From assembly GCA_951813605.1 (NCBI GenBank), contig OX638379.1:1188471-1252470 (forward strand): a DNA stretch of 64,000 nt. The letters are read 5' to 3'. Of the stretch, positions 18,100 to 27,933 are shown piece by piece (position 1 is the first letter of the stretch; every line of letters begins with the position of its first letter). The notes below the pieces were generated by a model. That model ran no database searches and was not told the origin of the DNA. It saw only the letters and a program-made list of their open reading frames with translations. Position numbers and translations under genes: made by a program. The DNA is from an uncultured Bryobacterales bacterium. GTDB lineage: Bacteria; Acidobacteriota; Terriglobia; Bryobacterales; UBA6623.

Positions 18100-18600
18100 G
18101 GCCTAGCCCGAGAAAATCAAGCCCGGATCAAAATGATGTTCTGCGCCCTTGTCATTGCATTCGTGTTTGATGGGATCATCCGCACTCAAATAGTTAATTT
18201 TCATTTGAATAATTGACGGGCGGTGGGTGGTGCGTCAGATCTGACGGAGCAACATTAGATTTTGATAGATCGACGCTCTCCGAAATCTTCGAATCGGTTC
18301 TTGAGATGTTGGTATCGCAAGGGAATGATGGCGTTGCTACTCTAGACATTGCAATGTGGATCAACTCCTCAATGTTTTGCAATATCGATTCGATATAGTA
18401 GGTAGAAATATCGCGATAATCATGAAAAATCATAATACATCTGGCTTTTTCTCTGATGAATATTTGGTCCAGATTATGGGTATTATATAATGAATTTGAT
18501 CAAAGATATGATGATTATATAAGACACTATTGAGAAAATGAATCCCGATCTGGCAGATTCAAGAAATACTATGGCTAGAATACAGTGACACGCCATAGCG
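18100..18600. other. AT-rich island
   Basis: Between about 18.18 and 18.60 kb the base composition changes sharply: runs such as ATTATGGGTATTATATAATGAA and TCATGAAAAATCATAATAC contrast with the GC-rich surroundings. The only frame with protein-like composition is leftward, 18433-18194 (79 codons, starting MIFHDYRDISTYYIESI), rich in Ile, Ser and Asn; it is not recognised. The island looks like foreign DNA brought in with the neighbouring transposon material. Confidence 0.5.
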
Positions 18601-19252
18601 TGGTCAGCCTCAGCGATCCAGAAACGAGCGTCCAAAAAAAGTGGGAAATATGATCGGTGTCAGGCCCACCTGTCGCTTCTACTCGGATGGGATGCTGTCC
18701 ATGCTCTTGCCTTTGGACTTCGTCGAATTTTCGTTTCCTAACACTGTCATCATTTTAGGGATCTGCGCAAGTGCCTTTGGACTGTCCACCAACTTCCTCT
18801 CCCTGGCTTAGATACCTTTTCTCGATGTGCCGTGAATCTTGGGATGCCCATCATTCGTTTTCGTGCGCATAGCACATGAAGAGCCTTCTCGCTGGGATCC
18901 TGATCGTGAGCTCGCGACATCGCTTGCTAGGCAAGTTGTGTGAATTGTGCACAACTCTTGAACACTTACGAGAGAAACAGGCGACTGCTGAGCGGTCTTG
19001 GGTAGCTTCTCAGGCTTGTTAGGTGATAATTCGACTGCCAGTGGCGGGATCTGGTGCACATGAGGGGGGCTACCTGGAGACCGCCACCAAGGGTCGTGGC
19101 TGGGCTCAACTCGTTCTTTGCTGGTCGTTCTCGCAGGGTTCCGTTTCAATGGTGCCGGGAGGGAAGCCAGACTGCCCCATGGGTTCAGATTGGAACTCTC
19201 GCATAATGGAAACTGGCCCCTGCGGTTCCTCTGGGGGCCGTCCGTTCGCGGC
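18601..19252 (+). other. long leader/intergenic region upstream of metH
   Basis: No gene is seen in ~650 bp before metH. Close to the start (19140-19250) the text is GC-rich with several hairpin-forming segments (GGTGCCGGGAGGGAAGCC, CCCCTGCGGTTCCTCTGGGGG). A GGGAAGCC segment recalls cobalamin-riboswitch text, but the diagnostic GCCACTG box is not found, so no riboswitch is claimed. Confidence 0.3.
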
Positions 19253-22200
19253 ATGCAAACCCGTCTCGATCGTATTCGCCTACTAAAGGAGGCGTTATCT
19301 GAACGAATTCTCGTCCTCGACGGGGCAATGGGCACGGAACTGCAAGCCGCCGGCCTGACCGCCGAGGATTTCGGCGGCCCGGCCCTCGATGGCTGCAATG
19401 AGAATCTGGTGCTCACTCGGCCTGACGTGACGAGTGGCATCCATGCGGCCTACTGCGAGGCAGGCGCCGACATCATCGAAACCAACACTTTTGGGGCCAT
19501 GGATTTCGTGCTCGCCGAGTACGGTCTGCAAGACCGTGTCGCGTGCATCAACTCTGAGGCCGGTAGGCTCGCCCGAGCTGTCGCCGATGCGTACTCAAAG
19601 CCCGAACGCCCGCGCTTCGTGGCGGGCGCGATGGGACCGTCAACCAAGTCGATTACCGTTACGGGCGGGATTCGGTTCGACGAGTTGATCGCCTCCTACC
19701 GGGCGCAGGCGCTCGCCCTAGCTGAGTTTGCGGACCTCCTAATACTCGAGACTTCTCAAGACACACGCAACATCAAGGCTTCTTTGATTGGCGTCGAGCA
19801 GGCGCTGCGGGAGTTCGGGCTCAGACTGCCGGTCATTGTGTCCGGGACGATCGAACCCATGGGGACGATGCTAGCCGGTCAGACAGCCGAAGCGCTTGTT
19901 GTCTCGCTAGAGCATCTCGAACTTCTCGGAATCGGCTTGAATTGCGCAACTGGACCGGAATACATGACGGACCATATGCGGACGATTCACGAGACCGCGA
20001 CCCCTTTCGTTTCTTGCTACCCCAACGCCGGGCTGCCGGACGAGGATGGGAATTACGGGGAAACACCGGAATTGCTCACGGCTGTTTTGGAGAGATTTGC
20101 ACGGAACGGGTGGTTGAACATAGTCGGCGGGTGTTGCGGAACTACACCGGCCCACATCCGGATGATCGCCCAGATGGCGTCAGAGTACGCCCCGCGGAGG
20201 CATACGCCGCACCGTCGCACTGCGTTCACAGGGATCGACTTGGTCGAGGCCTCCGATGACAACCGCCCGCTGCTCGTCGGCGAACGCACCAACGTGGTGG
20301 GCTCGCGCAGATTCAAGCGCCTGATCTCGACTGAGAGTTTTGAGCGGGCGTCCGAGATTGGCCGAGCCCAAGTGAAGGGAGGCGCGCAGATTATCGATGT
20401 CAATCTCGAGAATCCGGACCGTGACGAACTCTCGGACATCGATTCCTTCTATTCGCTGCTGATCCGCAAGGTCAAGGTCCCGCTCATGATCGACACCACG
20501 GATCCTGTCGCGGTCGAGCGAGCGCTGACGTACTGCCAAGGCAAGGCGATAGTGAACTCGATCAACTTCGAGGAGGGCGAGCAGCGGTTCGATCTGGTCG
20601 TGCCGCTGCTACAGCGCTACGGCGCTGCGGTGATAGTCGGCGCTATCGACGAGGACCCCGAACAGGCCCAAGCCATCACCCGAGAGCGAAAGCTGGCGAT
20701 CTCCGAGCGTGCCCGTGCCCTGCTAGCGGGCAAATGGCGCTTCGCGGAGGAGAATATCATCTTCGACCCGCTCGTCTTTCCGTGCGGTACTGGGGACAAG
20801 AACTATATCGGCAGCGCTGTGGAGACGATCGAGGGATTGCGGATCATCAAGCAGCGGATACCACTTGCCAAGACCGTGCTAGGGATCAGCAATGTCAGCT
20901 TCGGCCTGCCCCCCGCAGCACGGGAAGTGGTGAACGCGGTCTTTCTTCATCACGCGACTCGAGCTGGGCTCGATCTGGCGATCGTTAACACGCAGAAGTT
21001 GCGCCGCTATGCCGCCCTGTCGGACTTAGAGAAGCGGCTAGCAGAAGGGCTGCTCTACAACTACCCGTGCGCCGAGATTGATGCGCCGAAAGATTACAGG
21101 GATCAAACGCCCGAGCAGCGGGCCAAACTGAATCAGCATCACATTGCCAAGGTGACGGAGCATTTCCGCGGAGCGGTGAAGCGACCTCGGAAAACCGCAG
21201 GTCAGCTGTCAGTGGACGAACGCCTGGCCAATTGCGTCGTCGAAGGCACCAAGGAAGGCCTGGTCGCTGACTTGGACCGTAAGCTTGCCGACGGCGTCCC
21301 TCCGCTGGATATCGTCAACGGCCCCCTCATGGCCGGAATGAAAGAGGTTGGGCGCCTCTTCAACAAGAACGAATTGATCGTCGCGGAGGTGCTCCAGTCC
21401 GCAGAGTCCATGAAAGCGGCGGTGGACCATCTCGAGCCGCACATGGAAAAAACTGGCGACGCCAACAAAGGAACGGTGATTCTGGCTACTGTCAAAGGCG
21501 ATGTTCACGACATTGGAAAGAATCTTGTCGACATTATTTTTTCGAACAACGGCTATACCGTCACGAACCTAGGCATCAAGGTTCCTCCGGAGGAATTGAT
21601 TCGCGCCTGCCGCGAGCATTCGCCAGACGCACTCGGGCTATCCGGCCTGCTCGTCAAGAGCGCGCAGCAGATGGTCATCACGGCCCAGGATCTCGAATCG
21701 GCGGGCATTCGCGTGCCGCTACTGGTGGGCGGAGCGGCCCTCAGCCGGAACTTCACCCGCAAGAGGATCGCTCCTGCCTACGGTCAGCTGACGTGCTATG
21801 CGAAGGACGCGATGAGCGGATTGGCGCTACTCGATCGCGTGATGGATCCAGAGGAATCTGAGGATCTGAAGGCCGAGCACGCCCCGCTAGCTGATGACGC
21901 CCGCAGAAAATCTCGGGGCAGAACGACTGCTTCAATCTCGCGCAGCACTAGGGTGCGCGCCGACGTACCTCCGCTAAGGTGTCCGTACGATCAGCGCCGG
22001 ACGGAGGATGTCCCTCACTTGAGAGAGCTCTGGACCTACATCAATCCGGCCATGCTGTACTCGCGTCATTTGGGCTTCAAAGGGAACTTCGCGAAGGCAC
22101 TGGCCGCGCGGGACGAAAAAGCAATGTCATTGCACGCCGCGACGGAGGACCTCAAGGCAGGGGCCGAAGCTTACATGAAGGTCCGGGCTGTGTGGCGCTA

Positions 22201-22759
22201 CGTCGAAGCGGAAGGGAAGGGGAATTCGCTTTGCCTGTACGAACCGGGCGGCGGCAAGAGGCTGCACGAGTTCACGTTTCCGCGCCAGAGACGACCTAAC
22301 GGTCTCTGCCTTCCGGACTTTGTGGCCCAGCCAAACGGACACCGGGACTCGCTGGCTCTGTTTTGTGTGTCAGCAGGGGAAGGAATTCGAGAGCGCGCCG
22401 CGGAGTACAAGTTGCAGGGGGCATACTTCAGGTCACATGCCCTCCAGGCGCTAGCGATCGAGACAGCGGAGGCCTGCGCCGAGTGGATGCATCGACGGAT
22501 CCGCGAGGACTGGGGCTTTCCGGATCCGGTGGGAATGACAATGACGGACCGCTTCCGTTCGAAGTACCGGGGCCGTCGCTACAGTTTCGGATACGCTGCC
22601 TGCCCCAATCTGGAAGACCAACGCGGATTGTTCGAGTTGCTGAGGCCGGAGGACATCGGTGTGACCCTGACGGACGGCGACATGATGGATCCCGAGGCGA
22701 GCGTCAGCGCCCTAGTCTTCCAGCATCCGGATTGCATCTATTTTGACGTGAATTCGTGA
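19253..22759 (+). CDS. metH: cobalamin-dependent methionine synthase
   Basis: This 1168-residue enzyme transfers the methyl group of 5-methyltetrahydrofolate to homocysteine through cobalamin. All four modules are present: a homocysteine-binding Zn barrel (ILVLDGAMGTELQ; Zn cysteines in GLNCATGPEY and VGGCCGTTPAHI), a pterin-binding barrel (LLVGERTNVVGSRRF, GAQIIDVNLENPDRDE), the cap and B12-binding domain with the axial His in DVHDIGKNLVDIIF (His752), and the C-terminal SAM-activation domain (AEACAEWMHRRIREDWGF, RYSFGYAACPNLEDQ). Length is near that of the E. coli protein. The frame is open upstream to 19118, but ATG 19253 (MQTRLDRIRLLKEAL) precedes the conserved fold. Precorrin-2 for the cofactor could come from the CobA-HemD enzyme in this window. 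Confidence 0.97.
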   Translation: MQTRLDRIRLLKEALSERILVLDGAMGTELQAAGLTAEDFGGPALDGCNENLVLTRPDVTSGIHAAYCEAGADIIETNTFGAMDFVLAEYGLQDRVACINSEAGRLARAVADAYSKPERPRFVAGAMGPSTKSITVTGGIRFDELIASYRAQALALAEFADLLILETSQDTRNIKASLIGVEQALREFGLRLPVIVSGTIEPMGTMLAGQTAEALVVSLEHLELLGIGLNCATGPEYMTDHMRTIHETATPFVSCYPNAGLPDEDGNYGETPELLTAVLERFARNGWLNIVGGCCGTTPAHIRMIAQMASEYAPRRHTPHRRTAFTGIDLVEASDDNRPLLVGERTNVVGSRRFKRLISTESFERASEIGRAQVKGGAQIIDVNLENPDRDELSDIDSFYSLLIRKVKVPLMIDTTDPVAVERALTYCQGKAIVNSINFEEGEQRFDLVVPLLQRYGAAVIVGAIDEDPEQAQAITRERKLAISERARALLAGKWRFAEENIIFDPLVFPCGTGDKNYIGSAVETIEGLRIIKQRIPLAKTVLGISNVSFGLPPAAREVVNAVFLHHATRAGLDLAIVNTQKLRRYAALSDLEKRLAEGLLYNYPCAEIDAPKDYRDQTPEQRAKLNQHHIAKVTEHFRGAVKRPRKTAGQLSVDERLANCVVEGTKEGLVADLDRKLADGVPPLDIVNGPLMAGMKEVGRLFNKNELIVAEVLQSAESMKAAVDHLEPHMEKTGDANKGTVILATVKGDVHDIGKNLVDIIFSNNGYTVTNLGIKVPPEELIRACREHSPDALGLSGLLVKSAQQMVITAQDLESAGIRVPLLVGGAALSRNFTRKRIAPAYGQLTCYAKDAMSGLALLDRVMDPEESEDLKAEHAPLADDARRKSRGRTTASISRSTRVRADVPPLRCPYDQRRTEDVPHLRELWTYINPAMLYSRHLGFKGNFAKALAARDEKAMSLHAATEDLKAGAEAYMKVRAVWRYVEAEGKGNSLCLYEPGGGKRLHEFTFPRQRRPNGLCLPDFVAQPNGHRDSLALFCVSAGEGIRERAAEYKLQGAYFRSHALQALAIETAEACAEWMHRRIREDWGFPDPVGMTMTDRFRSKYRGRRYSFGYAACPNLEDQRGLFELLRPEDIGVTLTDGDMMDPEASVSALVFQHPDCIYFDVNS

Positions 22760-22949
22760 GAGAGTTCAAAGCGACCTGAATCCGAGAATCTCAGGCCGCC
22801 TCTTGTCTTCGCGAAGCAAGGCGCACACGAAGGCAGCCCCGTCGAGCGACTCGACCAAAAGTGCGATCCGCACCGGCAGAAGCTAAGCCTTGGCCAGCTT
22901 CTGGAAAGGGCGCGTACAATCGGTGGCTGGGTTGGATGCCCGGACGAAC
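22760..22949. other. short spacer between metH and the sialidase gene
   Basis: 190 bp between convergent genes. A weak inverted repeat (CCTGA...TCAGG) about 30 bp after the metH stop could end transcription. Nothing else is seen. Confidence 0.3.
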
Positions 22950-24107
22950 CTACATGGCGGGCGGCGTCCAGATCGTTGCGCCGATATAGCGCTCCGGCCC
23001 GGATGCCTCGTCGGTGAAGTAGTAGACCGCCACCACCTTGCCATCAGGCCGTTGCACGGCGCGGACGTACCCGATGTCGCGGCTAGCGCCGTCGTCCCGA
23101 AGAGTGATGTGGTCTCCCCAAGTCCTACCGCCGTCGCTGCTCAGCGTGGCGCGGATGCTGAACGGCTCCGCGCGATAGCCATAGATCAGGCAGATCCGGC
23201 CGTCCTCGAGCTGAATCATCGCGGGCGGGTTGCCCACGCCGGTGTCAGGCACAGCTTCGTTCAGGTAGTCCCAGGTACCGCCGTTGTCCATTGAAAGGTA
23301 GGTTCCGATCCACCGCCTCGAGTCGTCCCGCATTCGAGCCGTGACGAGGATGTCGGTGTCAGATAGCCTCACCGAGGCTGGCATGATCGAGAAGCCTACC
23401 TCCGGTTCCGGGCCGATCCATGATACGAATTCCCAAGTCGCTCCCCCGTCTGTTGTGCGGACGCAGAGGGGACGACCCTCCTTGCCGTTCGATTTAGCGG
23501 CCGTGATGAACAGCGAGCAGGTGTCCTTGCCGTCCACGATGTAGTCTGTCCGGGGGGCGATCCCGGGCGAGTCGAAGCTCGGTATGCGAAACGGACCGTC
23601 CCAGGTGCGCCCGCGGTCGTAGGAATAAAAAACGCGGCCAATTCCCGCATGAATGCTGTTGGTGCGGACGGTGAACGCGAGATCGGGGTGTGTGAAATCG
23701 ATCCCTCCCTCGCTTTCTCGGAGCTCAGGTAAAGTTACTCCCGGGCGCGTCACCCCGTGCAGATACCCGCCTTCGGTCAACAGGTAGCCCTTCTCGCCGG
23801 GATCCTCGATCGACCAGCTCTCTCCGCCATCCACACTTCTGGCCAGCATGGCGATTTCCGGCTTTTCCCTGTCGATGTGATGGCTCAGGCCTTGGTCCTT
23901 GTAATAGCCCATGCCGAAGCCCACGAGGATCTCGTTTCCCCAGCTCCAGATCCCGTGGTTGGCCGGCCAGCCGCCGAACATACCTTTCTCGAAGTACACC
24001 TTGACGTGCCGGGGGGCCTCCGCCGCTGGTGCGGCTTGCTCCTCGGCGGAGCAAGCCATGAAGCACAGCACAAGCATGGACGCGGATGCGACGATTCTCG
24101 AGTTCAT
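22950..24107 (-). CDS. exo-alpha-sialidase family (BNR/Asp-box) lipoprotein
   Basis: This is a 385-residue six-bladed beta-propeller of the sialidase superfamily. The N-terminus is a lipoprotein signal with lipobox CFMACS (Cys19). Five Asp-box repeats are visible (S/T-x-D-x-G-x-T/S-W): SVDGGESWS, SYDRGRTWD, TTDGGATWE, SMDNGGTWD and SSDGGRTWG. This fold cleaves terminal sialic acids, but many bacterial relatives act on other sugars or are uncharacterised, and I cannot place the full catalytic Arg triad with confidence. Upstream of the ATG is a good ribosome site (CGGAGGACTG). The window's sulfatase and TonB receptor fit a glycan-foraging role. It is probably a single transcript. Confidence 0.85.
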   Translation of the reverse strand: MNSRIVASASMLVLCFMACSAEEQAAPAAEAPRHVKVYFEKGMFGGWPANHGIWSWGNEILVGFGMGYYKDQGLSHHIDREKPEIAMLARSVDGGESWSIEDPGEKGYLLTEGGYLHGVTRPGVTLPELRESEGGIDFTHPDLAFTVRTNSIHAGIGRVFYSYDRGRTWDGPFRIPSFDSPGIAPRTDYIVDGKDTCSLFITAAKSNGKEGRPLCVRTTDGGATWEFVSWIGPEPEVGFSIMPASVRLSDTDILVTARMRDDSRRWIGTYLSMDNGGTWDYLNEAVPDTGVGNPPAMIQLEDGRICLIYGYRAEPFSIRATLSSDGGRTWGDHITLRDDGASRDIGYVRAVQRPDGKVVAVYYFTDEASGPERYIGATIWTPPAM

Positions 24108-24184
24108 TCAGTCCTCCGTTTCTTGGCACGGGCACGCTTTGGGCTGTAGCACTCGAAGCGTTCCAAGCACTTTCCGAACCAAAT

Positions 24185-24325
24185 GGATAGTATCGCAGCA
24201 AGAGAGTTCCGAATCCAACTCGCTCGATTCCCCGTTTCCTGACACGGGAGGGGTTTAGTCTGGAGCGGTTGAAGCTTCCCGCGCAAGCGTCTAACCGCAT
24301 AGATTCTATCGCAGCAAGGGGTTCC
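24185..24325. repeat. pair of imperfect direct repeats between sialidase and tricorn genes
   Basis: Two copies of TATCGCAGCAAG (24191-24202 and 24307-24318) sit 116 bp apart, each followed by a GAGAGTTCC/GGGTTCC tail and preceded by ATAG-like bases. They could be operator sites, a duplication, or remnants of a small element. Confidence 0.5.
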
Positions 24326-24538
24326 AAGGTGGGGCAAGTGTTCGGCAAATTCGTCGATGCGACGGTGCGGTCGGTCTAGCGTCGAACCTAGGGGCGGGAG
24401 GCTCTCGGACGGACGCAGGCGGCGACATTTGGCGATGCCGAGGCCGCGGAAACCGTTTCCGCCGTTGCCATTCCTTGAGTTCGGCGGGTTGTACGGATAT
24501 GGCTCTGCGACGCCCAGTCGGCTGGTACAATCCCCAAA

Positions 24539-27500
24539 ATGCCACTGCGGTTTCTCTTGCTCTTGCCGATTCTGGTTGCTGTTGCGCCGTCGCAAACCAA
24601 GCTGCTCCGATTCCCTGACATCCATGGCGATCGGATTGCCTTCGTCTACGCCGGAGACCTTTGGACAGCACCTGACCAAGGGGGGCGTGCAGTCCGCCTG
24701 ACTGCGCATCCCGGGCTCGAGCTGTTCCCGAAGTTCTCGCCGGACGGGAAGTGGATCGCCTTCACAGGTCAGTACGATGGCGACGAGCAGGTCTATGTGG
24801 TCCCGGCGGATGGCGGCGAGCCCCGCCAGCTAACTTTCTACCCTGCGCGCGGGCCATTGGCTCCACGCTGGGGCTATGACCATCATGTGTACGGCTGGAC
24901 TCCCGACGGCACCTCGGTCCTGTTCCGATCGACCCGCTCTTTCTGGGGCGCCAAGGACGGCAAGCTATACACCGTCCCGATGAAGGGAGGTCTTCCCCAG
25001 CCGTTGGAAATGCCCGTTTCTGGAGGGGGAGAGCTCTCCGCAGACGGCCAGCAAGTCGCTTACTCCCCGTTGTTTCGAGATTTTCGAGCTTGGAAGCGAT
25101 ACCAGGGTGGCTGGGCTCAAGATCTATTCATCTTCCACCGCGAGTCGGGCACTGCGACCCAGATCACCGATCACATTCGAACCGACCGTGATCCTATGTG
25201 GATTGACGGGGACGTGCTTTTCTCATCGGACCGGGACGGCACTCTGAACCTCTACCGATACGACGTCAAGACCAAGCGGTCCCGGCAGCTCACCAAGGAG
25301 AAAACTTGGGACGTGCGCTGGCCCTCGTCGGATTCGAAGCGTCGAATCGTCTACGAGCTCAACGGCGAACTTAGCGTCTTCGATACCAAGACTGGGCGTT
25401 CCCGCCAGGTTCGCATCGAAGTTCCCAGCGACGGCGTCGCAAGCCGGCCGCGCCGGGTCTCGGCAGCTACCAATATCGAGTCTTTCAGTCTCAGTCCCAA
25501 GGGACGAAGAGCGGTCTTCAGCGCGCGGGGGGACATCTTCACGGTCCCTGCGGAGAAGGGATCGGCAAGGAATCTGACTCGCTCCTCCGGCTCTCACGAA
25601 AGATTGCCGAGCTGGTCACCTGACGGCAGCAAGATCGCCTTTGTGTCCGACATGACAGGCGAGGAGCAGGTTCATGTCGTGGACCAGCTAGGAGGCGAGA
25701 TCGAGCAGCTGACAGAGGGCGTGCGAGGTCGGCTATACAAGCTTCTTTGGTCGCCCGACTCCAAGCGGCTGGCGTTCTCCGACAAGGAGGGCAAGGCTTA
25801 CGTGCTGGATGTAGATAGCAAGGACGTCACGGAAATCGCAGACGAGCCGCGCGGGCGAATTACCGACTACCGATGGTCTCCGAGTGGAGGATTCCTAGCG
25901 TTTACCGTCAGCGTTGCCGCACGAGTGAATTCGATCTTCATCTGGGATGCGGGCGAGGAAACGCTGCATCAAGTGGGCGGAGCGATGTTCGACGAGTTCA
26001 CACCCGCTTGGGGCACCAAGGGGGACTACTTGTACTTCCTGAGCGACCGCGAATTCTCCCCGCTCATTTCCGGAACCGAATGGAATTTCGCCACAAACCG
26101 CCAGACCGGTGTCTTTGCGCTCGCCTTGCGCGACGACGTGCCCCATCCCTTTCCGCCGGAGAGCGACGAAGCAGAGGTGATGAAGACGGAATCCGCCGAC
26201 TCGGACGACGATGATTCCGACGACGCCGACGCGGATGACGAATCTAAGAAGAAGGGCCCAATCCGGATCGATTTCGACGGGCTAGCCGCCCGCGTCACCC
26301 GCGTACCGGTGCCGGCCGACAACTACTCTCGCTTGCAGGCTATCGATGGCTCCCTTCTCTTCGTTCGAGGCGCTCCGTCTTACTACGGGCGCGATTCCGA
26401 GATCGATTCAGAAATCAAGATTTTCGACCTGGAGAAGCGTGAGCTGAAGACTGTGACCAAAGCTGGAGGCTTTGAACTTTCCGCGGACGGGAAGAAGCTC
26501 ATAATTCGGCAGGGCAGGTCATTCAGGCTGCATGATGCGAAGCCGGACGCGAAGTCACCCAAGACTGTCTCGACCGCGCAATTGGAAGTTGATCTGGTTC
26601 CTTCGCAGGAATGGGACGCGATCTTCGACGAGGTTTGGAGGCGGTATCGCGATTTCTTCTATGTGAAGAACATGCACGGGTACGATTGGGCAGCTATCCG
26701 CGATCAGTACCGCCCGTGGCTCGCCCATGTCAAGCACCGGTCGGACCTCAATTACGTGATCGGTGAGATGATTGCGGAGCTAAATGTCGGTCATGCCTAC
26801 ATTTCCGGAGGTGATTACGTGGCTCCGGATCGACCAAGGGTCGCATTGATGGGCGCCGAGCTTGAACTGGATTCCGCAAGCGGGCGGTACCGGATTGCCC
26901 GCATCCTGCCAGGCCATAACGAAGAAGAGGAATACAGGGCTCCTCTGACGGAGGTTGGAGTCGACGCCCGCGAAGGCGATTACTTGCTTGAGATCGACGG
27001 AGACGAGGTGAGCGCCGGCGACAATCCGTATCGCCTCCTGCGTCACAAGGCGTCGCGCCCGGTCGAGCTCCTGCTCAGCGACTCGCCGGAACGAGAGGGC
27101 GCGAGGAAGGTGGCATACCGCCCAATAAGAGACGAATCCAAGTTGCGCTACCTTGCTTGGGTCGAGGCCAACCGCGACAAGGTGGACAACGCAAGCGGAG
27201 GGAAAGTCGGCTATCTCCACGTGCCGGACATGAGTTCCAGCGGCATCAGCGAATTCATCAAGTGGTACTACCCGCAGTTGCGGAAGGAAGGGCTCATTGT
27301 CGACGTACGTGGCAACGGGGGAGGCAATGTTTCGCAGATGATCATCGAGCGCCTAAGCCGGAAGCTGCTAGGCACCCGTTACTCGCGGACCAGCGAGGAC
27401 TTCCGTACCTACCCCAACGAGGTCTTTCTCGGCCACTTAGTGTGTTTGGTGAGCGAGAATTCCGCCTCAGATGGGGACATTTTCGCCGCTCGATTCAAGC

Positions 27501-27808
27501 AGGCCGGCCTCGGACCGCTGATCGGCAAGCGGTCTTGGGGCGGAGTGATCGGGATCACGTCCCACGGACCGCTGATCGACGGAGGCGATGTGCGAGTTCC
27601 GGAGTTCGCGACCAATGCGGTGGACGGTTCTTGGATCATCGAGGGGCATGGGGTCGATCCCGACATCGTTGTTGAGAACGATGCGCAGTCCGTGCTGGCA
27701 AGCCGAGACCCGCAGCTGGAGCGAGGGATCGAGGAAGTCCTTCGCAGAATCCGAGAAGAACCAAGGCCGAGGCCGAATCGCCCGCCGGACCCAATTCGCA
27801 CCCGCTAG
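24539..27808 (+). CDS. tricorn protease homologue
   Basis: This is a 1089-residue secreted serine protease of the tricorn family, which trims peptides. A signal peptide (LRFLLLLPILVAVAPSQT) precedes a six-blade propeller (LRFPDIHGDRIAFVYAGDLWT, FSPDGKWIAFTGQYDGDEQVY) and a second propeller with ARGDIFTVPAEKG and LPSWSPDGSKIAFVSDMTG. A strongly acidic insert (SDSDDDDSDDADADDE) follows near residue 560. The catalytic half holds the His in ELNVGHAYISGG (His752), a PDZ domain at ~800-860 and the Ser in VSENSASDGDIFAARF (Ser977), with VIGITSHGPLIDGG after it. Spacing matches the archaeal enzyme. The acidic insert is longer than I recall for the family. It stands alone with a long upstream spacer and the direct repeats. 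Confidence 0.94.
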   Translation: MPLRFLLLLPILVAVAPSQTKLLRFPDIHGDRIAFVYAGDLWTAPDQGGRAVRLTAHPGLELFPKFSPDGKWIAFTGQYDGDEQVYVVPADGGEPRQLTFYPARGPLAPRWGYDHHVYGWTPDGTSVLFRSTRSFWGAKDGKLYTVPMKGGLPQPLEMPVSGGGELSADGQQVAYSPLFRDFRAWKRYQGGWAQDLFIFHRESGTATQITDHIRTDRDPMWIDGDVLFSSDRDGTLNLYRYDVKTKRSRQLTKEKTWDVRWPSSDSKRRIVYELNGELSVFDTKTGRSRQVRIEVPSDGVASRPRRVSAATNIESFSLSPKGRRAVFSARGDIFTVPAEKGSARNLTRSSGSHERLPSWSPDGSKIAFVSDMTGEEQVHVVDQLGGEIEQLTEGVRGRLYKLLWSPDSKRLAFSDKEGKAYVLDVDSKDVTEIADEPRGRITDYRWSPSGGFLAFTVSVAARVNSIFIWDAGEETLHQVGGAMFDEFTPAWGTKGDYLYFLSDREFSPLISGTEWNFATNRQTGVFALALRDDVPHPFPPESDEAEVMKTESADSDDDDSDDADADDESKKKGPIRIDFDGLAARVTRVPVPADNYSRLQAIDGSLLFVRGAPSYYGRDSEIDSEIKIFDLEKRELKTVTKAGGFELSADGKKLIIRQGRSFRLHDAKPDAKSPKTVSTAQLEVDLVPSQEWDAIFDEVWRRYRDFFYVKNMHGYDWAAIRDQYRPWLAHVKHRSDLNYVIGEMIAELNVGHAYISGGDYVAPDRPRVALMGAELELDSASGRYRIARILPGHNEEEEYRAPLTEVGVDAREGDYLLEIDGDEVSAGDNPYRLLRHKASRPVELLLSDSPEREGARKVAYRPIRDESKLRYLAWVEANRDKVDNASGGKVGYLHVPDMSSSGISEFIKWYYPQLRKEGLIVDVRGNGGGNVSQMIIERLSRKLLGTRYSRTSEDFRTYPNEVFLGHLVCLVSENSASDGDIFAARFKQAGLGPLIGKRSWGGVIGITSHGPLIDGGDVRVPEFATNAVDGSWIIEGHGVDPDIVVENDAQSVLASRDPQLERGIEEVLRRIREEPRPRPNRPPDPIRTR

Positions 27809-27933
27809 CGCCTGCAGCTGCCTCGGCGTCCAGCGGGGGACCTACGACAAGTGCGTGTCCATGTCCTGCTAGGTTAGAATTTGGATTCGGCTGGCGCTTC
27901 GCAAGCCGATGCGACAGGCGAGTTTAGAGGCCG

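Noticed and set aside
19140-19252. Cobalamin riboswitch upstream of metH
   Set aside because: The GGGAAGCC segment is suggestive but the conserved GCCACTG box and the peripheral stems could not be found by eye.
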